Positions 7,984 through 17,654 of a stretch of DNA of 41,147 nt are shown one piece after another. The notes beneath the pieces are model-generated. The model worked only from the letters and a program-made list of their open reading frames with translations. It ran no database searches and was not told the origin of the DNA. Within the stretch, counting starts at the first letter, position 1. Each line of letters begins with the position of its first letter. Source of the stretch: Zhongshania aquatica (GTDB taxonomy: Bacteria > Pseudomonadota > Gammaproteobacteria > Pseudomonadales > Spongiibacteraceae); the NCBI RefSeq assembly GCF_027257955.1, contig NZ_JANZNQ010000021.1:1-41147 (forward strand), written 5' to 3'. A program made the position numbers and the translations under genes.

Positions 7984-10900
7984 TTGAAGGTATTATCCGC
8001 TGGTCTGTCCAAAACCGCTTTTTTGTGCTGCTGGCCACCCTGATTCTGGTGGGGATCGGCGGTTGGTCCCTGAAAAACACGCCAGTGGATGCCATTCCCG
8101 ATTTGTCGGACGTGCAGGTGATTATCAAAACCAGTTATCCGGGGCAGGCGCCGCAGGTGGTGGAAGATCAGGTCACCTATCCACTGACTACAGCCATGCT
8201 GTCCGTGCCTGGCGCCGTTACGGTTCGGGGTTACTCCTTTTTCGGCGACTCCTATGTCTATGTCATTTTTGATGAGGATACCGATGCTTACTGGGCGCGA
8301 TCGCGAGTGCTGGAGTACCTGTCGCAGGTGGCACCGACTTTGCCGCCCAATGCCAGGCCGCAATTGGGGCCGGATGCCACCGGTGTGGGTTGGGTCTACC
8401 TCTACGCGCTGGTGGACCGCACCGGTCAGCACGATCTCAGCCAGCTGCGCAGCCTGCAGGACTGGTTCTTGAAATACGAGCTGCAAACGGTTCCCGGCGT
8501 GTCGGAAGTTTCCGCCCTGGGTGGCATGGTGAAGCAATATCAGGTCAGGGTTCACCCGGATAAGTTACGGGCCTTCAACATCCCGCTGTCCCATATCCAA
8601 ATGGCGATCCAGCGGGGTAACCAGGAGGTCGGGGCGTCGGTGGTGGAAATGGCCGAAGCGGAATACATGGTGCGCGCGTCTGGCTACATCCAGGGGCGTG
8701 ATGATCTGGCCAATATCCCTTTGGGCCTGAACGTAAACGGTACCCCCTTGCTGTTAAAGGATGTGGCGGACATCGACGTCGGGCCGCAGATGCGCCGGGG
8801 CATTGCCGAACTCAATGGCGAAGGTGAAACGGTGGGCGGCATCGTGGTCATGCGTTTTGGCGAGAATGCGCAAAAAACCATTGATGGCGTCAAAGCCAAG
8901 CTGGAGACACTCAAGGCCGGGTTGCCTGAGGGTGTGGAAATCGTGACGGTCTATGATCGTTCCGGCCTGATTGAGCGTGCGGTGGAAAACCTGTGGCACA
9001 AATTGCTGGAAGAGTTCATCGTCGTGGCCCTGGTGTGTGTCGTCTTCCTGTTTCATATCCGCTCCAGTCTGGTGGCCATTGTCAGTTTGCCAGTGGGTAT
9101 TCTTGTCGCATTTATCGTCATGCATGCGCAAGGACTCAACGCCAATATCATGTCGTTGGGCGGGATTGCCATTGCCATCGGCGCCATGATCGACGGCGCC
9201 ATCGTCATGATAGAGAACATGCACAAGCATATGGAGCGAACACCACTGACCAACGAAAATCGCTGGCAGGTAGTCGCGGAATCTGCTGCCGAGGTGGGGC
9301 CGGCGCTATTTTTCAGCCTGCTGATTATCACCGTGAGTTTCGTGCCGGTGTTTACCTTGGAGGCGCAGGAAGGCCGTATGTTCTCGCCGCTGGCCTTTAC
9401 CAAAACCTATGCGATGGCCGCAAGCGCTGCATTGGCGGTAACGCTGGTGCCCGTGCTGATGGGCTATTTTATTCGCGGAAAAGTATTGCCCGAGCACAAA
9501 AACCCACTCAATCGCGCGTTGATTGGCGTGTATATGCCTGCGCTTAAAACCGTGCTCAATTACCCTAAATCCACGCTCGTGTTAGCCCTGGTGATTACGG
9601 TTATCGGGTTTTGGCCAGTCAGCCAGATAGGTAGCGAATTTATCCCCCCCCTGGATGAGGGCGATTTGATGTATATGCCCACCACCTATCCGGGGCTGTC
9701 CATAGGTAAAGCACGGGAGATCCTGCAACAAACTGACAAGTTGATTGCCACGGTGCCCGAAGTGAAAAGCGTATTCGGCAAAATCGGTCGGGCAGAAACA
9801 GCCACTGACCCGGCGCCCCTGACCATGATTGAAACCTTTGTCCAGTTGAAACCGAGAGAGGAGTGGCGCGATGGCATGACCACGGAATCGTTAAAAAAGG
9901 AACTGGATGCCTTGGTGAAGTTTCCTGGACTGACCAATGCCTGGGTGATGCCCATCAAAACCCGTATCGACATGCTGGCCACGGGTATTAAAACCCCGGT
10001 AGGCATCAAGGTGGCTGGCCCTGATCTGAGGGAAATCGAAAAAATCGGCAAGCGTCTGGAACAGGTGCTCAAAGATGTACCTGGCACCGCCTCAGTGTAT
10101 TCCGAGCGAGTAGCGGGTGGCCGTTATATCAAGGTGGATATTCAGCGGGAAAAGGCAGCGCGTTATGGTCTCAATATCGCTGACGTGCAGCAGGTGGTGG
10201 CCACTGCTATCGGCGGCATGAACGTCGCGCAGACAATCGAAGGGTTGGAGCGTTATCCCGTCAATCTGCGTTATCCGCAGGACTATCGTAACTCGCCGGA
10301 ACAACTGGCCTTGCTGCCTATTGTAACAACCAGTGGCCAGCGCATTGCATTGGGGGATGTCGCTCGTGTTTATGTGGAAGACGGCCCACCTGCCATCAAG
10401 AGCGAGAATGCCCGCCTTAATGGCTGGACCTTTGTTGACATCGATGGCGTGGATATTGGCAGTTACGTAAAAAATGCCATGGCTGTGGTGGCCGATCAGG
10501 TCGAGCTACCCGCAGGCTACTCCCTCAACTGGTCGGGACAGTACGAATACATGCTAAGAGCCAAAGAAAAACTCACCTATGTGGTGCCACTGACGTTGGC
10601 CATTATCATCGTGCTGCTCTATTTCAATTTTCGCAGCGTTGCCGAGGTCGCGATCATCATGGGGACTCTGCCGCTAGCCATGGTGGGCTCGATCTGGCTG
10701 ATGTACTTGCTCGGCTACAACTTCTCTGTCGCTGTTGGCGTAGGGTTTATTGCGCTGGCAGGTGTAGCAGTAGAAATCGGGGTCATCATGCTGGTGTACC
10801 TCAATCAGGCCTATCGCCATATGCTGGAAGAATGTGAGCAGAAAGGTGTTGAACCGCGAAAGGAAACATTGCGCCACGCGGTGTTGCACGGTGCCGGCCT

Positions 10901-11108
10901 AAGGGTAAGACCCGTGATGATGACTGCAGCGGCGATTATCGTGGGGCTGTTACCTATTATGTACGGCACGGGTACCGGTTCGGAAGTCATGAGTCGGATT
11001 GCGGCGCCTATGGTGGGTGGAATGCTGAGTGCCGTGGTGTTGACCTTGTTGGTATTGCCGGCGGTTTATCTGCTTTGGAAGCAGAGCAAGGGTAATGACG
11101 GAACTTAA
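7980..11108 (+). CDS. cusA: Heavy-metal RND efflux pump CusA
   Basis: The 1042-residue product is an inner-membrane HME-type RND transporter. It starts [19 protein letters not shown] and has the [14 protein letters not shown] motif, the periplasmic porter loops, and the [11 protein letters not shown] segment in helix 4 with the acidic proton-relay residue. [13 protein letters not shown] matches the region of the CusA methionine metal site. It is full length and should move Cu(I)/Ag(I) from periplasm and cytoplasm through CusB to CusC. A degraded second copy of its C-terminal part lies at about 26640-26890. A hairpin follows at 11120-11150. Confidence 0.93.
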   Translation: MIEGIIRWSVQNRFFVLLATLILVGIGGWSLKNTPVDAIPDLSDVQVIIKTSYPGQAPQVVEDQVTYPLTTAMLSVPGAVTVRGYSFFGDSYVYVIFDEDTDAYWARSRVLEYLSQVAPTLPPNARPQLGPDATGVGWVYLYALVDRTGQHDLSQLRSLQDWFLKYELQTVPGVSEVSALGGMVKQYQVRVHPDKLRAFNIPLSHIQMAIQRGNQEVGASVVEMAEAEYMVRASGYIQGRDDLANIPLGLNVNGTPLLLKDVADIDVGPQMRRGIAELNGEGETVGGIVVMRFGENAQKTIDGVKAKLETLKAGLPEGVEIVTVYDRSGLIERAVENLWHKLLEEFIVVALVCVVFLFHIRSSLVAIVSLPVGILVAFIVMHAQGLNANIMSLGGIAIAIGAMIDGAIVMIENMHKHMERTPLTNENRWQVVAESAAEVGPALFFSLLIITVSFVPVFTLEAQEGRMFSPLAFTKTYAMAASAALAVTLVPVLMGYFIRGKVLPEHKNPLNRALIGVYMPALKTVLNYPKSTLVLALVITVIGFWPVSQIGSEFIPPLDEGDLMYMPTTYPGLSIGKAREILQQTDKLIATVPEVKSVFGKIGRAETATDPAPLTMIETFVQLKPREEWRDGMTTESLKKELDALVKFPGLTNAWVMPIKTRIDMLATGIKTPVGIKVAGPDLREIEKIGKRLEQVLKDVPGTASVYSERVAGGRYIKVDIQREKAARYGLNIADVQQVVATAIGGMNVAQTIEGLERYPVNLRYPQDYRNSPEQLALLPIVTTSGQRIALGDVARVYVEDGPPAIKSENARLNGWTFVDIDGVDIGSYVKNAMAVVADQVELPAGYSLNWSGQYEYMLRAKEKLTYVVPLTLAIIIVLLYFNFRSVAEVAIIMGTLPLAMVGSIWLMYLLGYNFSVAVGVGFIALAGVAVEIGVIMLVYLNQAYRHMLEECEQKGVEPRKETLRHAVLHGAGLRVRPVMMTAAAIIVGLLPIMYGTGTGSEVMSRIAAPMVGGMLSAVVLTLLVLPAVYLLWKQSKGNDGT

Positions 11109-11119
11109 TCAATGAACCT

Positions 11120-11150
11120 GGCGTACCCGATTATAAAGTTCGGGTGCGCC
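11120..11150 (+). terminator. Hairpin downstream of cusA
   Basis: Arms 11120-11130 and 11140-11150 pair over 11 positions with one T-G pair, around a 9-base loop. The stem is GC-rich, but no long T-run follows. It is the likely end of the cus operon. Confidence 0.55.
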
Positions 11151-11233
11151 GTTCTGAATTCTAACCCTATATTCTTGGCCTCTCCGTTGGTTCTGGTTGT
11201 GGAACCGATGAGAAACACATCGGTGTCAAACAT

Positions 11234-11275
11234 TTGATTCAGATCAAGAACTGGCAATATCAGATCTGCTAGATT
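11234..11275 (+). promoter_or_regulatory. FNR/ANR-type class II promoter
   Basis: TTGAT-TCAG-ATCAA at 11234-11247 is a perfect FNR consensus palindrome. A -10-like TAGATT lies at 11270-11275, which puts the box centre about 41.5 bases before the implied start near 11282, the exact spacing of FNR/CRP class II promoters. The next ATG is at 11302 with a GGGGGG ribosome-site region. Activation under low oxygen is inferred from this geometry. Confidence 0.7.
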
Positions 11276-11301
11276 AAAACGGTCAATAAAGGGGGGCCGA
11301 T

Positions 11302-11802
11302 ATGGTTCATTATCTGGGTATTGTGCTGGTCATTTGGGGGTTGCTTGCGCAACCACTGATGGCTGCATTACCCGGAGATATACAGGTTCACTCTCCAGTA
11401 TCAGCAAGTGCGCCCAATATTGGCGCGATCGCCTCAGTATCGGATCTGGACCATACGCTCCCAGTCCCAGCGGCCACTTCCAATCCTCTCAACCCGAATG
11501 AGTATGGTAAACAGGCGGCAGGGCATAGCCTCACTGCTTCGACAATGCCCTGTCACCAAATTGCCGACAGTAGTGATTTGTCCAAACCCTGCGGTAAGTG
11601 CTTAACCGGTCATTGTGACTCAGGCTGTCTATCGGCCAGTCATTGTGCGCCAACCTGTTCAGCCTCGGGAACAGTTGGGGCTGTCGGTTCATTTTATAAA
11701 AATACTATGAATCATGCCGCCTGCGATGTGTTCAATACCCCGCCGGAACCACTGTTGGCGCGGCTCCCCTCACGTATTTTTCATCCTCCCAAAACGGCCT
11801 GA
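11302..11802 (+). CDS. Cys-rich secreted protein, CopL-like
   Basis: The 166-residue product has a signal peptide (MVHYLGIVLVIWGLLAQPLM, cleavage near MAA) and a long linker. The metal-ligand-rich region follows: STMPCHQIAD, KPCGKCLTGHCDSGC and SHCAPTC. It ends LPSRIFHPPKTA. The MPCH start and HPP ending match the layout of the 4023-4403 protein, so both belong to the same loosely conserved copper-associated group. The nine or more Cys suggest Cu(I) binding in the periplasm or a CopL-type regulatory role. It is preceded by the FNR-type promoter and followed by a 16-base palindrome, so it appears to be a single-gene unit. Confidence 0.6.
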   Translation: MVHYLGIVLVIWGLLAQPLMAALPGDIQVHSPVSASAPNIGAIASVSDLDHTLPVPAATSNPLNPNEYGKQAAGHSLTASTMPCHQIADSSDLSKPCGKCLTGHCDSGCLSASHCAPTCSASGTVGAVGSFYKNTMNHAACDVFNTPPEPLLARLPSRIFHPPKTA

Positions 11803-11810
11803 TCAGGCCG
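11795..11810. terminator. Perfect 16-base palindrome over the stop of the Cys-rich gene
   Basis: CGGCCTGATCAGGCCG is self-complementary and contains the TGA stop of the 11302-11802 gene. With no loop or T-run it is a poor classical terminator, but it could form a cruciform or be a protein site. Confidence 0.35.
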
Positions 11811-12198
11811 GTAATCCCGCTGGTATAACAACTGCGATACCTGTTTCGTGAATGGTTCCGCCTTTGCGGATCCTGGTTCCTGAACCTTTGAAATCCCTGC
11901 TGGCGGTTCTCCCGCTTTGTGCTGGGAGCAACGCATGTTCCGACTAGCCAGGGTAAACAGGATTACACATCCATTACAGCAATGTAATACACGGGTCATC
12001 TTAAGGTCAGAAACGCCGCTCTACTATGACAATGGATAAGTCCAGGTGCAGCTTGGGAGTTGTGTACGGGTCGATTCAATGCAGAAACGCCGCGACAGGA
12101 TATCTGGCCAATATTAACGGTTGACGGCGTACAGGCTACAGATCGAGGTGCGTGTAATAGTGAGTACGAGAGGCCTGATACCTGTTAATGAAAATTGC
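11811..12198. other. Intergenic stretch without a recognisable gene
   Basis: No supported gene is seen. The 12-base word CAGAAACGCCGC occurs twice in direct orientation (12008-12019 and 12082-12093), and ATTACA/TGTAAT forms an inverted repeat at 11973-11988. It may be a leader or remnant region. Confidence 0.5.
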
Positions 12199-12229
12199 TT
12201 GACCTGTGTCTTGGACACAGGTGTAAGGT
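12199..12229 (+). promoter_or_regulatory. MerR-family operator-promoter
   Basis: TTGACC (-35, 12199-12204) and TAAGGT (-10, 12224-12229) are separated by 19 bases, the stretched spacer of MerR-regulated promoters. In between, ACCTGTGTC and GACACAGGT form a perfect 9-3-9 palindrome (12202-12222). The form is like CueR and ZntR sites. The regulator encoded downstream is the obvious ligand-responsive activator. About 130 bases of leader separate the promoter from its start codon. Confidence 0.8.
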
Positions 12230-12365
12230 GACAAAAAGCCGGACAAATTCTTTGGATTTTCTCTCGGGTTTAGAACTGATGATTGACTCATATCAAGGCA
12301 AGGAACAGATCTTCGGGGTTAATCTGAATCCTGCGATAGTCAGACTGAGCTGCGAGGAGGGCTGT

Positions 12366-12782
12366 GTGAAAGTTATCGAAATGGCCAGGCGTTTAGGGGT
12401 TACGGCCGATACCGTGCGGTTTTATACCCGGATCAAGATTCTGAAACCGGGTAAGAACAAAGCCAATGGATATCGGGAATACAGCGAAAAGGATTACAAC
12501 CGCTTGCGATTCGTGCTGAGTGCACGGCAACTGGGCTTTTCCGTTGAGGATATTCAGGAAATTTTGAACCACGCGGATAATAAGAAATCGCCTTGCCCGA
12601 CGGTGCGCCGCCTGATTGATCAGCGCCTGCATGAAACCGAGCGACAGCTTAGGGAAACGTTGAAATTGCGGGATCGCATGCAACAGGCTGTGTTGGAGTG
12701 GAGTCAAAAGCCGGATAAGGCGCCAACGGGCCATATGCTTTGCCATCTGATCGAAGAATTCACTGCGGAGGAAAGGTTATGA
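12366..12782 (+). CDS. MerR-family metal-responsive regulator
   Basis: The 138-residue product starts at GTG 12366, behind a strong GGAGGG site. The N-terminal MerR helix-turn-helix reads MARRLGVTADTVRFYTRIKI, followed by GYREYSEKDYNRLRF and a dimerisation helix. Likely metal ligands are Cys in KKSPCPTVRR and MLCHL; the CueR CX7C loop is not evident, so the metal is not certain. The frame is open upstream to 12195, but that would include the promoter, so the later start is preferred. It overlaps the next gene as ATGA. Its context predicts activation of the chaperone-ATPase genes by copper. Confidence 0.8.
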   Translation: MKVIEMARRLGVTADTVRFYTRIKILKPGKNKANGYREYSEKDYNRLRFVLSARQLGFSVEDIQEILNHADNKKSPCPTVRRLIDQRLHETERQLRETLKLRDRMQQAVLEWSQKPDKAPTGHMLCHLIEEFTAEERL

Positions 12783-13099
12783 ATACACACAAAACGCCAA
12801 GTGCGAATCTACACCGAGGTGGTTGTTGCTGCGCCGGCAAATCATCCGTTTCTGCTGAAGCCCGTGATATCCGCAGCGTTAGCGATACGTCTCTTCCTCT
12901 TCATCGTTTACAGGTTCAGGGTGCCAGCTGCGGTGGTTGCGTGAAAAGTATCGAGCAGACGTTGAAATCCGTTGCAGGGGTTAGCGAAGTGTCGATGGAC
13001 CTGGTAACGGGCATCGCTTCAGTCATTGGTGTGGTTGAACCAAAAAACCTTACCGATGCGTTGGATCGTGTGGGTTTTCCCGCAACGCTCATTCGCTAG
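12779..13099 (+). CDS. HMA-domain copper chaperone, CopZ-like
   Basis: The 106-residue product starts at ATG 12779, overlapping the regulator stop. It has an N-terminal Cys cluster (RGGCCCAGKSS) and then one HMA domain (LHRLQVQGASCGGCVKSIEQ) with the CxxC motif and a beta-alpha-beta layout. It should shuttle Cu(I) to the neighbouring P1B-ATPase. The N-terminal CCC extension is unusual for CopZ and could be an extra metal site. Confidence 0.82.
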   Translation: MNTHKTPSANLHRGGCCCAGKSSVSAEARDIRSVSDTSLPLHRLQVQGASCGGCVKSIEQTLKSVAGVSEVSMDLVTGIASVIGVVEPKNLTDALDRVGFPATLIR

Positions 13100-13122
13100 T
13101 TGCTGTCAAGTAAACCAGGAGT

Positions 13123-15453
13123 ATGGATATGAGTTCAACAAACACGGAATCTGGCAATCCATCCTGTCATGAAGGTACGGAAACTGGCCAGCATCACCAC
13201 CATCATGTTCATGGCGGCAGCGCAGTAAGCCAGGAATTGATGATCGAAGGCGCTGGTTGTGCCAGCTGTGTGGGAAAAATCGAATCCGCCCTAAAAGCGA
13301 TACCGGGTGTGGAAAACGCGGAAATGAATTTCGCTCAGCGAACCGTCAGCGTGTTGGGTTCGGCGCCTGCCGAGCAATTGATAAAAGCCGTTGAGGGCGC
13401 TGGTTATAACGCCAAAATCAGCCTTGCTGACAATGAAGACGATGCATTGGCGGAAAAAGAAAAAGCTGATTGGGCTTACTACAAACGACTGATGCGGGAA
13501 ATGACCATCGCCCTCAGCCTGGGCGTGCCGCTGATGATTTACAGCATCGTAGTCGGCGAAATGACGGTAACAAGCACTGGTGAGCGCATTGCCTGGTTGG
13601 CTGTTGGATTACTGACGCTTGGGGTGATGGTGTTCTCCGGCAAACACTTTTATGTCGGTGCCTGGCAATCCTTTAAAAATCACTCGGCCAATATGGATAC
13701 CTTGATTGCTTTAGGCACAGGTACGGCGTGGGTGTATTCGATGGTGGTGGTGTTTGTTCCTCACTTGGTGCCGGAAATGGCGCGCCATGTTTATTTCGAG
13801 GCGACCGCGATGATTATTGGTTTAATCGATCTCGGTCTTGCCCTGGAATTGAAAGCCCGCGGTCGTACCTCTGAGGCTATTAAGCGCCTGATTGGATTGC
13901 AGGCGAAAACGGCGCGGGTTATTCGCGATGACAAAGAACTGGATATCGCTATCGAACAGGTTCTACTGAACGATGTGGTCCGCGTGCGCCCAGGTGAAAA
14001 AATTCCCGTCGATGGTGAAGTGGTTGAAGGGCATACGGCGATTGACGAATCCATGCTCACCGGCGAGCCGATGCCGGTTGAAAAAGCCACTGGGAATACC
14101 GTAGCGGCGGGCACCATCAATAAATCCGGCTCAATTCTGTTTAAAGCTACCCGCGTTGGTAAAGACACGGCGCTGGCGCAAATCATCAATATGGTCAAGC
14201 GCGCACAAAACTCCAAGCCGCCGATTGGTCGTTTGGCTGATGTCATCTCGGCGTATTTTGTACCGGTGGTGATGATTATTGCTGTGGTGAGTGCCTTGAC
14301 CTGGCTTAATTTTGGACCGGAACCGGCGGTGGCATTTGCCATAGTATCGGCCACGACTGTATTGATTATCGCCTGTCCCTGTGCGCTGGGGCTGGCCACG
14401 CCGATGTCGGTGATGGTGGGTGTGGGTAAGGCCGCAGAGGCGGGCGTGCTGATTCGCAACGGTGAAGCCCTGCAAACCGCGTCGAAGATAACGGCGATGA
14501 TTCTGGATAAAACCGGCACCATTACCTTGGGTGCACCGAAGGTCACCGATGTACTGGTGGCGGGTGAGTATGATGAGCAGGCGGTGTTGCGATTGGCAGC
14601 AACGCTTGAATCCGGCTCTGAGCATCCGTTGGCCATGGCTATTGTTGAAAGTGCTCAGGAAAGGGGGATCGAAACCGGCAAAGTCTCCAACTTTAACGCC
14701 ATTGCTGGCCACGGCGTGCAGGCGGAAGTAGACGGTAAAACGCTGTTGTTTGGCAATGAAAAACTCATGCGCGAGCGCACCATTGAGCTCGGTGATTTTG
14801 TTGAAATGGCCCAGGCGCTGGCCGCCGAGGCTAAAACGCCGATGTATTTCGCCGTTGATAATAAGCTCGCAGCGATTATCGCAGTAGCCGATCCGATTAA
14901 GGAAGACTCCATCGCTGCCATCAAGCGCCTGCAGCATAACGGCATCCGGGTGGTGATGCTCACCGGCGATAACCGTGCCACGGCCAAAGCGGTAGCGAAA
15001 AAAGCCGGTATCAAGGAATTTTTCGCCGAAGTGCTGCCGGAAGAAAAATCCAAAAAGGTGCAGGAACTGCAGATGGAAGGCGAAGTGGTGGGCATGACCG
15101 GGGACGGCATTAACGATGCGCCGGCCCTGGCTATCGCCAATGTCGGTTTTGCTATCGGCACCGGTACGGATGTGGCCATTGAGAGTGCCGACATAACACT
15201 GATGCGGGGTTCGTTACATGGCCTGGCGGATGCCATTGCCGTCAGCAAGGCTACGTTGCGCAATATCAAACAAAATTTATTTGGCGCCTTTATTTACAAC
15301 GTGGCCGGTGTACCGTTTGCGGCTGGCGTGTTGTATCCATTTTTCGGTTTGCTGTTAAGTCCGGTGATTGCCGGTGCGGCGATGGCGTTTTCATCGCTGA
15401 CAGTTGTAACCAATGCTAATAGGCTGCGCTTCTTTAAAGCGCAGGAGCACTAA
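13123..15453 (+). CDS. copA: Cu+-exporting P1B-type ATPase
   Basis: The 776-residue product begins with a His-rich tail ([10 protein letters not shown], about residues 22-31), then one HMA domain with GCASC at 45-49. The eight-helix core follows, with CPC at about 417-419 ([12 protein letters not shown]), DKTGT at about 462, SEHPLA and GDGINDAP at about 660. CPC with one HMA domain defines a Cu+ P1B-1 exporter in the inner membrane. All catalytic motifs are intact. Start ATG 13123 follows a CAGGAGT ribosome site, 23 bases after the chaperone. The name copA is also used for the multicopper oxidase at 22326-24170. Confidence 0.93.
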   Translation: MDMSSTNTESGNPSCHEGTETGQHHHHHVHGGSAVSQELMIEGAGCASCVGKIESALKAIPGVENAEMNFAQRTVSVLGSAPAEQLIKAVEGAGYNAKISLADNEDDALAEKEKADWAYYKRLMREMTIALSLGVPLMIYSIVVGEMTVTSTGERIAWLAVGLLTLGVMVFSGKHFYVGAWQSFKNHSANMDTLIALGTGTAWVYSMVVVFVPHLVPEMARHVYFEATAMIIGLIDLGLALELKARGRTSEAIKRLIGLQAKTARVIRDDKELDIAIEQVLLNDVVRVRPGEKIPVDGEVVEGHTAIDESMLTGEPMPVEKATGNTVAAGTINKSGSILFKATRVGKDTALAQIINMVKRAQNSKPPIGRLADVISAYFVPVVMIIAVVSALTWLNFGPEPAVAFAIVSATTVLIIACPCALGLATPMSVMVGVGKAAEAGVLIRNGEALQTASKITAMILDKTGTITLGAPKVTDVLVAGEYDEQAVLRLAATLESGSEHPLAMAIVESAQERGIETGKVSNFNAIAGHGVQAEVDGKTLLFGNEKLMRERTIELGDFVEMAQALAAEAKTPMYFAVDNKLAAIIAVADPIKEDSIAAIKRLQHNGIRVVMLTGDNRATAKAVAKKAGIKEFFAEVLPEEKSKKVQELQMEGEVVGMTGDGINDAPALAIANVGFAIGTGTDVAIESADITLMRGSLHGLADAIAVSKATLRNIKQNLFGAFIYNVAGVPFAAGVLYPFFGLLLSPVIAGAAMAFSSLTVVTNANRLRFFKAQEH

Positions 15454-15480
15454 TGAGAATGTCGGGATGAGAGCGTTGCG

Positions 15481-15834
15481 ATGATGATTATTAATATTGC
15501 GGGTTTAGCGCTGATTGCACTGATTGTGTGGTGGTTCTGGCTCTACAAGCCGAAAGAAGCCGAGCTGGGTGAAAACGATCTGGTGATAACTGTGGAAAAC
15601 GGTACCTATTCGCCTTCGCGCATTAAGGTGCCAGCTGGAGCACCATTTGAAATTAAATTTATGCGCAAAGATCAATCACCCTGTTCTGAGACTTTATTGA
15701 TCCCCGAACTGCAAATCAGCGACACTTTGCCGTTGAATAAACTGAAGACCATTCAGCTGCCAGCAATGTCATCCGGCGAGTATGCGTTTCATTGTCAGAT
15801 GCAGATGTACCGTGGACAAATCACGGTGAAATAA
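15481..15834 (+). CDS. Membrane-anchored cupredoxin-domain protein
   Basis: The 117-residue product has one N-terminal membrane helix (IAGLALIALIVWWFWLY) and then a cupredoxin fold: VITVENGTYSPSRIKVPAG, SPCSETL and YAFHCQMQMYRG. The Cys, His, Cys and Met near the C-terminus could form a copper site. Such proteins sit next to copper ATPases in many gammaproteobacteria and may accept exported copper in the periplasm. It follows the ATPase by 27 bases and precedes the PII-like gene by 12. Confidence 0.78.
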   Translation: MMIINIAGLALIALIVWWFWLYKPKEAELGENDLVITVENGTYSPSRIKVPAGAPFEIKFMRKDQSPCSETLLIPELQISDTLPLNKLKTIQLPAMSSGEYAFHCQMQMYRGQITVK

Positions 15835-15846
15835 GCAGGAGGCCCA

Positions 15847-16185
15847 ATGAACATCAACAAAGTCATGGCCATTTTTGACGAGTTTCGCCTGAAAAACGTG
15901 GAAGAAACTTTGATTCGACATGGGGTGAAGGGGTTTACCTTGCATCCAGTTCGTGGGCGTGGTCATTACTTTGACAGTTTTAACGAAAACCATTTGATCA
16001 AGCATATTCAAATGGAAGTTTACGCCAAGGCGGAGCAGGCCAAGGAAATCGCACGGTTGATTGTGGATGCGGCGCATGCCAATGCCGATAGCGAAGGGCT
16101 GGTCTGCATTGTGCCGGTTAACGATCTGCTATGGATACACGATAAACGCGGCGCAATAGACAACGATTTTCAATTACACAGGTGA
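15847..16185 (+). CDS. PII-like (GlnB-fold) signalling protein
   Basis: The 112-residue product reads INKVMAIFDEFRLKNVEETL, then HPVRGRGHYFD and VVDAAHANADSEGLVCIVPV-type segments. It has the length, the beta-alpha-beta ferredoxin repeat and the RGRG T-loop position of PII proteins. It is too divergent to expect nitrogen regulation. PII-like proteins next to transporters often bind metals or nucleotides and gate the transporter, so a role as copper sensor on a nearby membrane protein is plausible but inferred. Start ATG follows an AGGAGG site. Confidence 0.7.
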   Translation: MNINKVMAIFDEFRLKNVEETLIRHGVKGFTLHPVRGRGHYFDSFNENHLIKHIQMEVYAKAEQAKEIARLIVDAAHANADSEGLVCIVPVNDLLWIHDKRGAIDNDFQLHR

Positions 16186-16193
16186 GGTGTGAC

Positions 16194-16478
16194 ATGGCGA
16201 CTCAAAAAACATCATTCTGGTTAACACCCAAAGGACTGGCGGCACTGGGACTTATCGGCGCGGTCACCTATTTTCTGCTCGTCGAGCACCGGCAACACGT
16301 CTGGCAGTTTCTGCCGTTCCTGATTTTCCTTGCCTGCCCCTTTATGCATCTGTTTATGCACGGCGGACACGGTGGTCATGGTAGCCATGATCAGCATGAG
16401 GGCGAGTCCGATCAGGATGCCTATCAGCGGGGGCTGGAGGAAGGCCGTCGGGAAAACGAACACCGTCATCACCATTAA
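16194..16478 (+). CDS. DUF2933 small membrane protein, His-rich
   Basis: The 94-residue product (start ATG 16194) has two membrane helices: GLAALGLIGAVTYFLLVEH and FLPFLIFLACPFMHLFMH. A His-rich tail follows (GGHGGHGSHDQHEG, ending EHRHHH). The CPFMHLFMHGGHG motif marks the DUF2933 family, common in heavy-metal clusters. Its Cys, Met and His ligands suggest copper handling at the membrane; no function is proven. It begins 8 bases after the PII-like stop. Confidence 0.75.
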   Translation: MATQKTSFWLTPKGLAALGLIGAVTYFLLVEHRQHVWQFLPFLIFLACPFMHLFMHGGHGGHGSHDQHEGESDQDAYQRGLEEGRRENEHRHHH

Positions 16479-16504
16479 TCCAACAATATTACAGGAGAAG
16501 AAGC

Positions 16505-17155
16505 ATGCACGGTGAATCCGCTTACGGCCTCTGGACGCTGGTGATACTTAATTCGGCGATATTTATTTTCTTTGCCTTCAGCTTTACCAAGCCGCAAACC
16601 AAAACTGACTGGCGAAGCTTTGGCGCTTTCTCGGCGTTTATTATTGCCCTATTTACCGAGATGTATGGCTTTCCATTAACCATTTATTTTCTCTCCGGCT
16701 GGTTGGCGGAAAAATATCCTGGTATTGATTTTCTGTCCCACGAAAACGGCCATCTTCTGCATACCCTTTTCGGTTTTGAAGGCAACCCTCATTTTGATCC
16801 GCTGCATATCGCCAGTAATGTCCTGATCATTTTGGGTTTCTTTTTGCTGGCCTCGGCGTGGAGTGTTCTGCACAAGGCGCAGCAGACCCGTTCGCTAGCG
16901 ACTACCGGCTGGTATGCCCGTTGCCGCCACCCGCAGTACATCGCATTTATCCTGATCATGTTTGGATTTCTGTTGCAGTGGCCGACGATCCTTACCGTGA
17001 TTATGTTTCCGGTTCTGGTAGTGGTTTACGTGCGACTCGCTAAGCGTGAGGAGCGCATGGCATTGAAGGAATTCGGTGATGACTATCGCCGCTATATGGA
17101 AGTCACGCCGGCATGGATTCCGAAATTTAACGTCGATAAAACTGTTTCCAACTGA
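16505..17155 (+). CDS. Isoprenylcysteine methyltransferase-family membrane protein
   Basis: The 216-residue product has about five membrane helices and the C-terminal signature of the ICMT/phospholipid methyltransferase superfamily: GWYARCRHPQYIAFILIMFG followed by RLAKREERMALKEFGDDYRR. Bacterial members methylate small or lipid substrates with S-adenosylmethionine. The substrate is unknown here, but close relatives recur beside DUF2933 and copper ATPase genes. The start follows an AGGAGAAG site, 26 bases after DUF2933. Confidence 0.75.
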   Translation: MHGESAYGLWTLVILNSAIFIFFAFSFTKPQTKTDWRSFGAFSAFIIALFTEMYGFPLTIYFLSGWLAEKYPGIDFLSHENGHLLHTLFGFEGNPHFDPLHIASNVLIILGFFLLASAWSVLHKAQQTRSLATTGWYARCRHPQYIAFILIMFGFLLQWPTILTVIMFPVLVVVYVRLAKREERMALKEFGDDYRRYMEVTPAWIPKFNVDKTVSN

Positions 17156-17168
17156 TGAGGGTACTCCG

Positions 17169-17613
17169 ATGAAAAAACTAATCTCCAATTTGGTAATAGC
17201 CGCCGCGATTTCTTCGCCCGTCTTTGCGGAAAAAAGGGCACGAACATGGCGACAGTAAAGATCAGCCGATGGGCGGAATGGTGATGGGCCATGAGCAAAT
17301 GATGGCTATGCATGAGCACATGCAAAAGATGCACGACATGATGGGAAAAATCAAAGCCGAAACCGATCCGGAAAAACGCCAGCAACTGATGCAGGAACAT
17401 ATGCGAGTGATGCAGGAGGGCATGCGATTAATGGGTGATGGCATGGGAATGGACATGAACAAAGATGAGTCATCAAAAATGGACGACATGGATATGATAA
17501 AGCGCATGGACATGATGGAAGAACGAATGGGCATGATGCAGATGATGATGGGGCAAATGATGGATCATGAGTCTGAATCCCAAAAAACACCTGTCCACAA
17601 ACACAAAAAATAG
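17169..17613 (+). pseudogene. Met/His-rich secreted protein gene, frameshifted
   Basis: From ATG 17169 the frame reads a complete signal peptide (MKKLISNLVIAAAISSPVFA) and then stops at 17258. The +1 frame carries the mature protein to 17613: KKGHEHGDSKD, many MxxM and MM pairs and HKHKK at the end. The two halves meet in the A6 run at 17230-17235; removing one A gives an uninterrupted gene with cleavage at FA-EKGHEHG. The product would be a periplasmic copper-binding protein. The extra base may be a real mutation, a sequencing error, or a slippage site. Confidence 0.75.
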
Positions 17614-17654
17614 ATGGGTTGCTTACTCAACCTGTCGATTGGAGGAAAAACACT

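Noticed and set aside
8754-9230. Long antisense ORFs within cusA and other efflux genes
   Set aside because: They have His/Asp-rich compositions typical of antisense of membrane-helix codons, with no start context or homology.
11781-11999. Leftward ORF with HCCNGC
   Set aside because: It overlaps the end of the Cys-rich gene antisense, has no ribosome site or signal peptide, and the rest is low in coding character.
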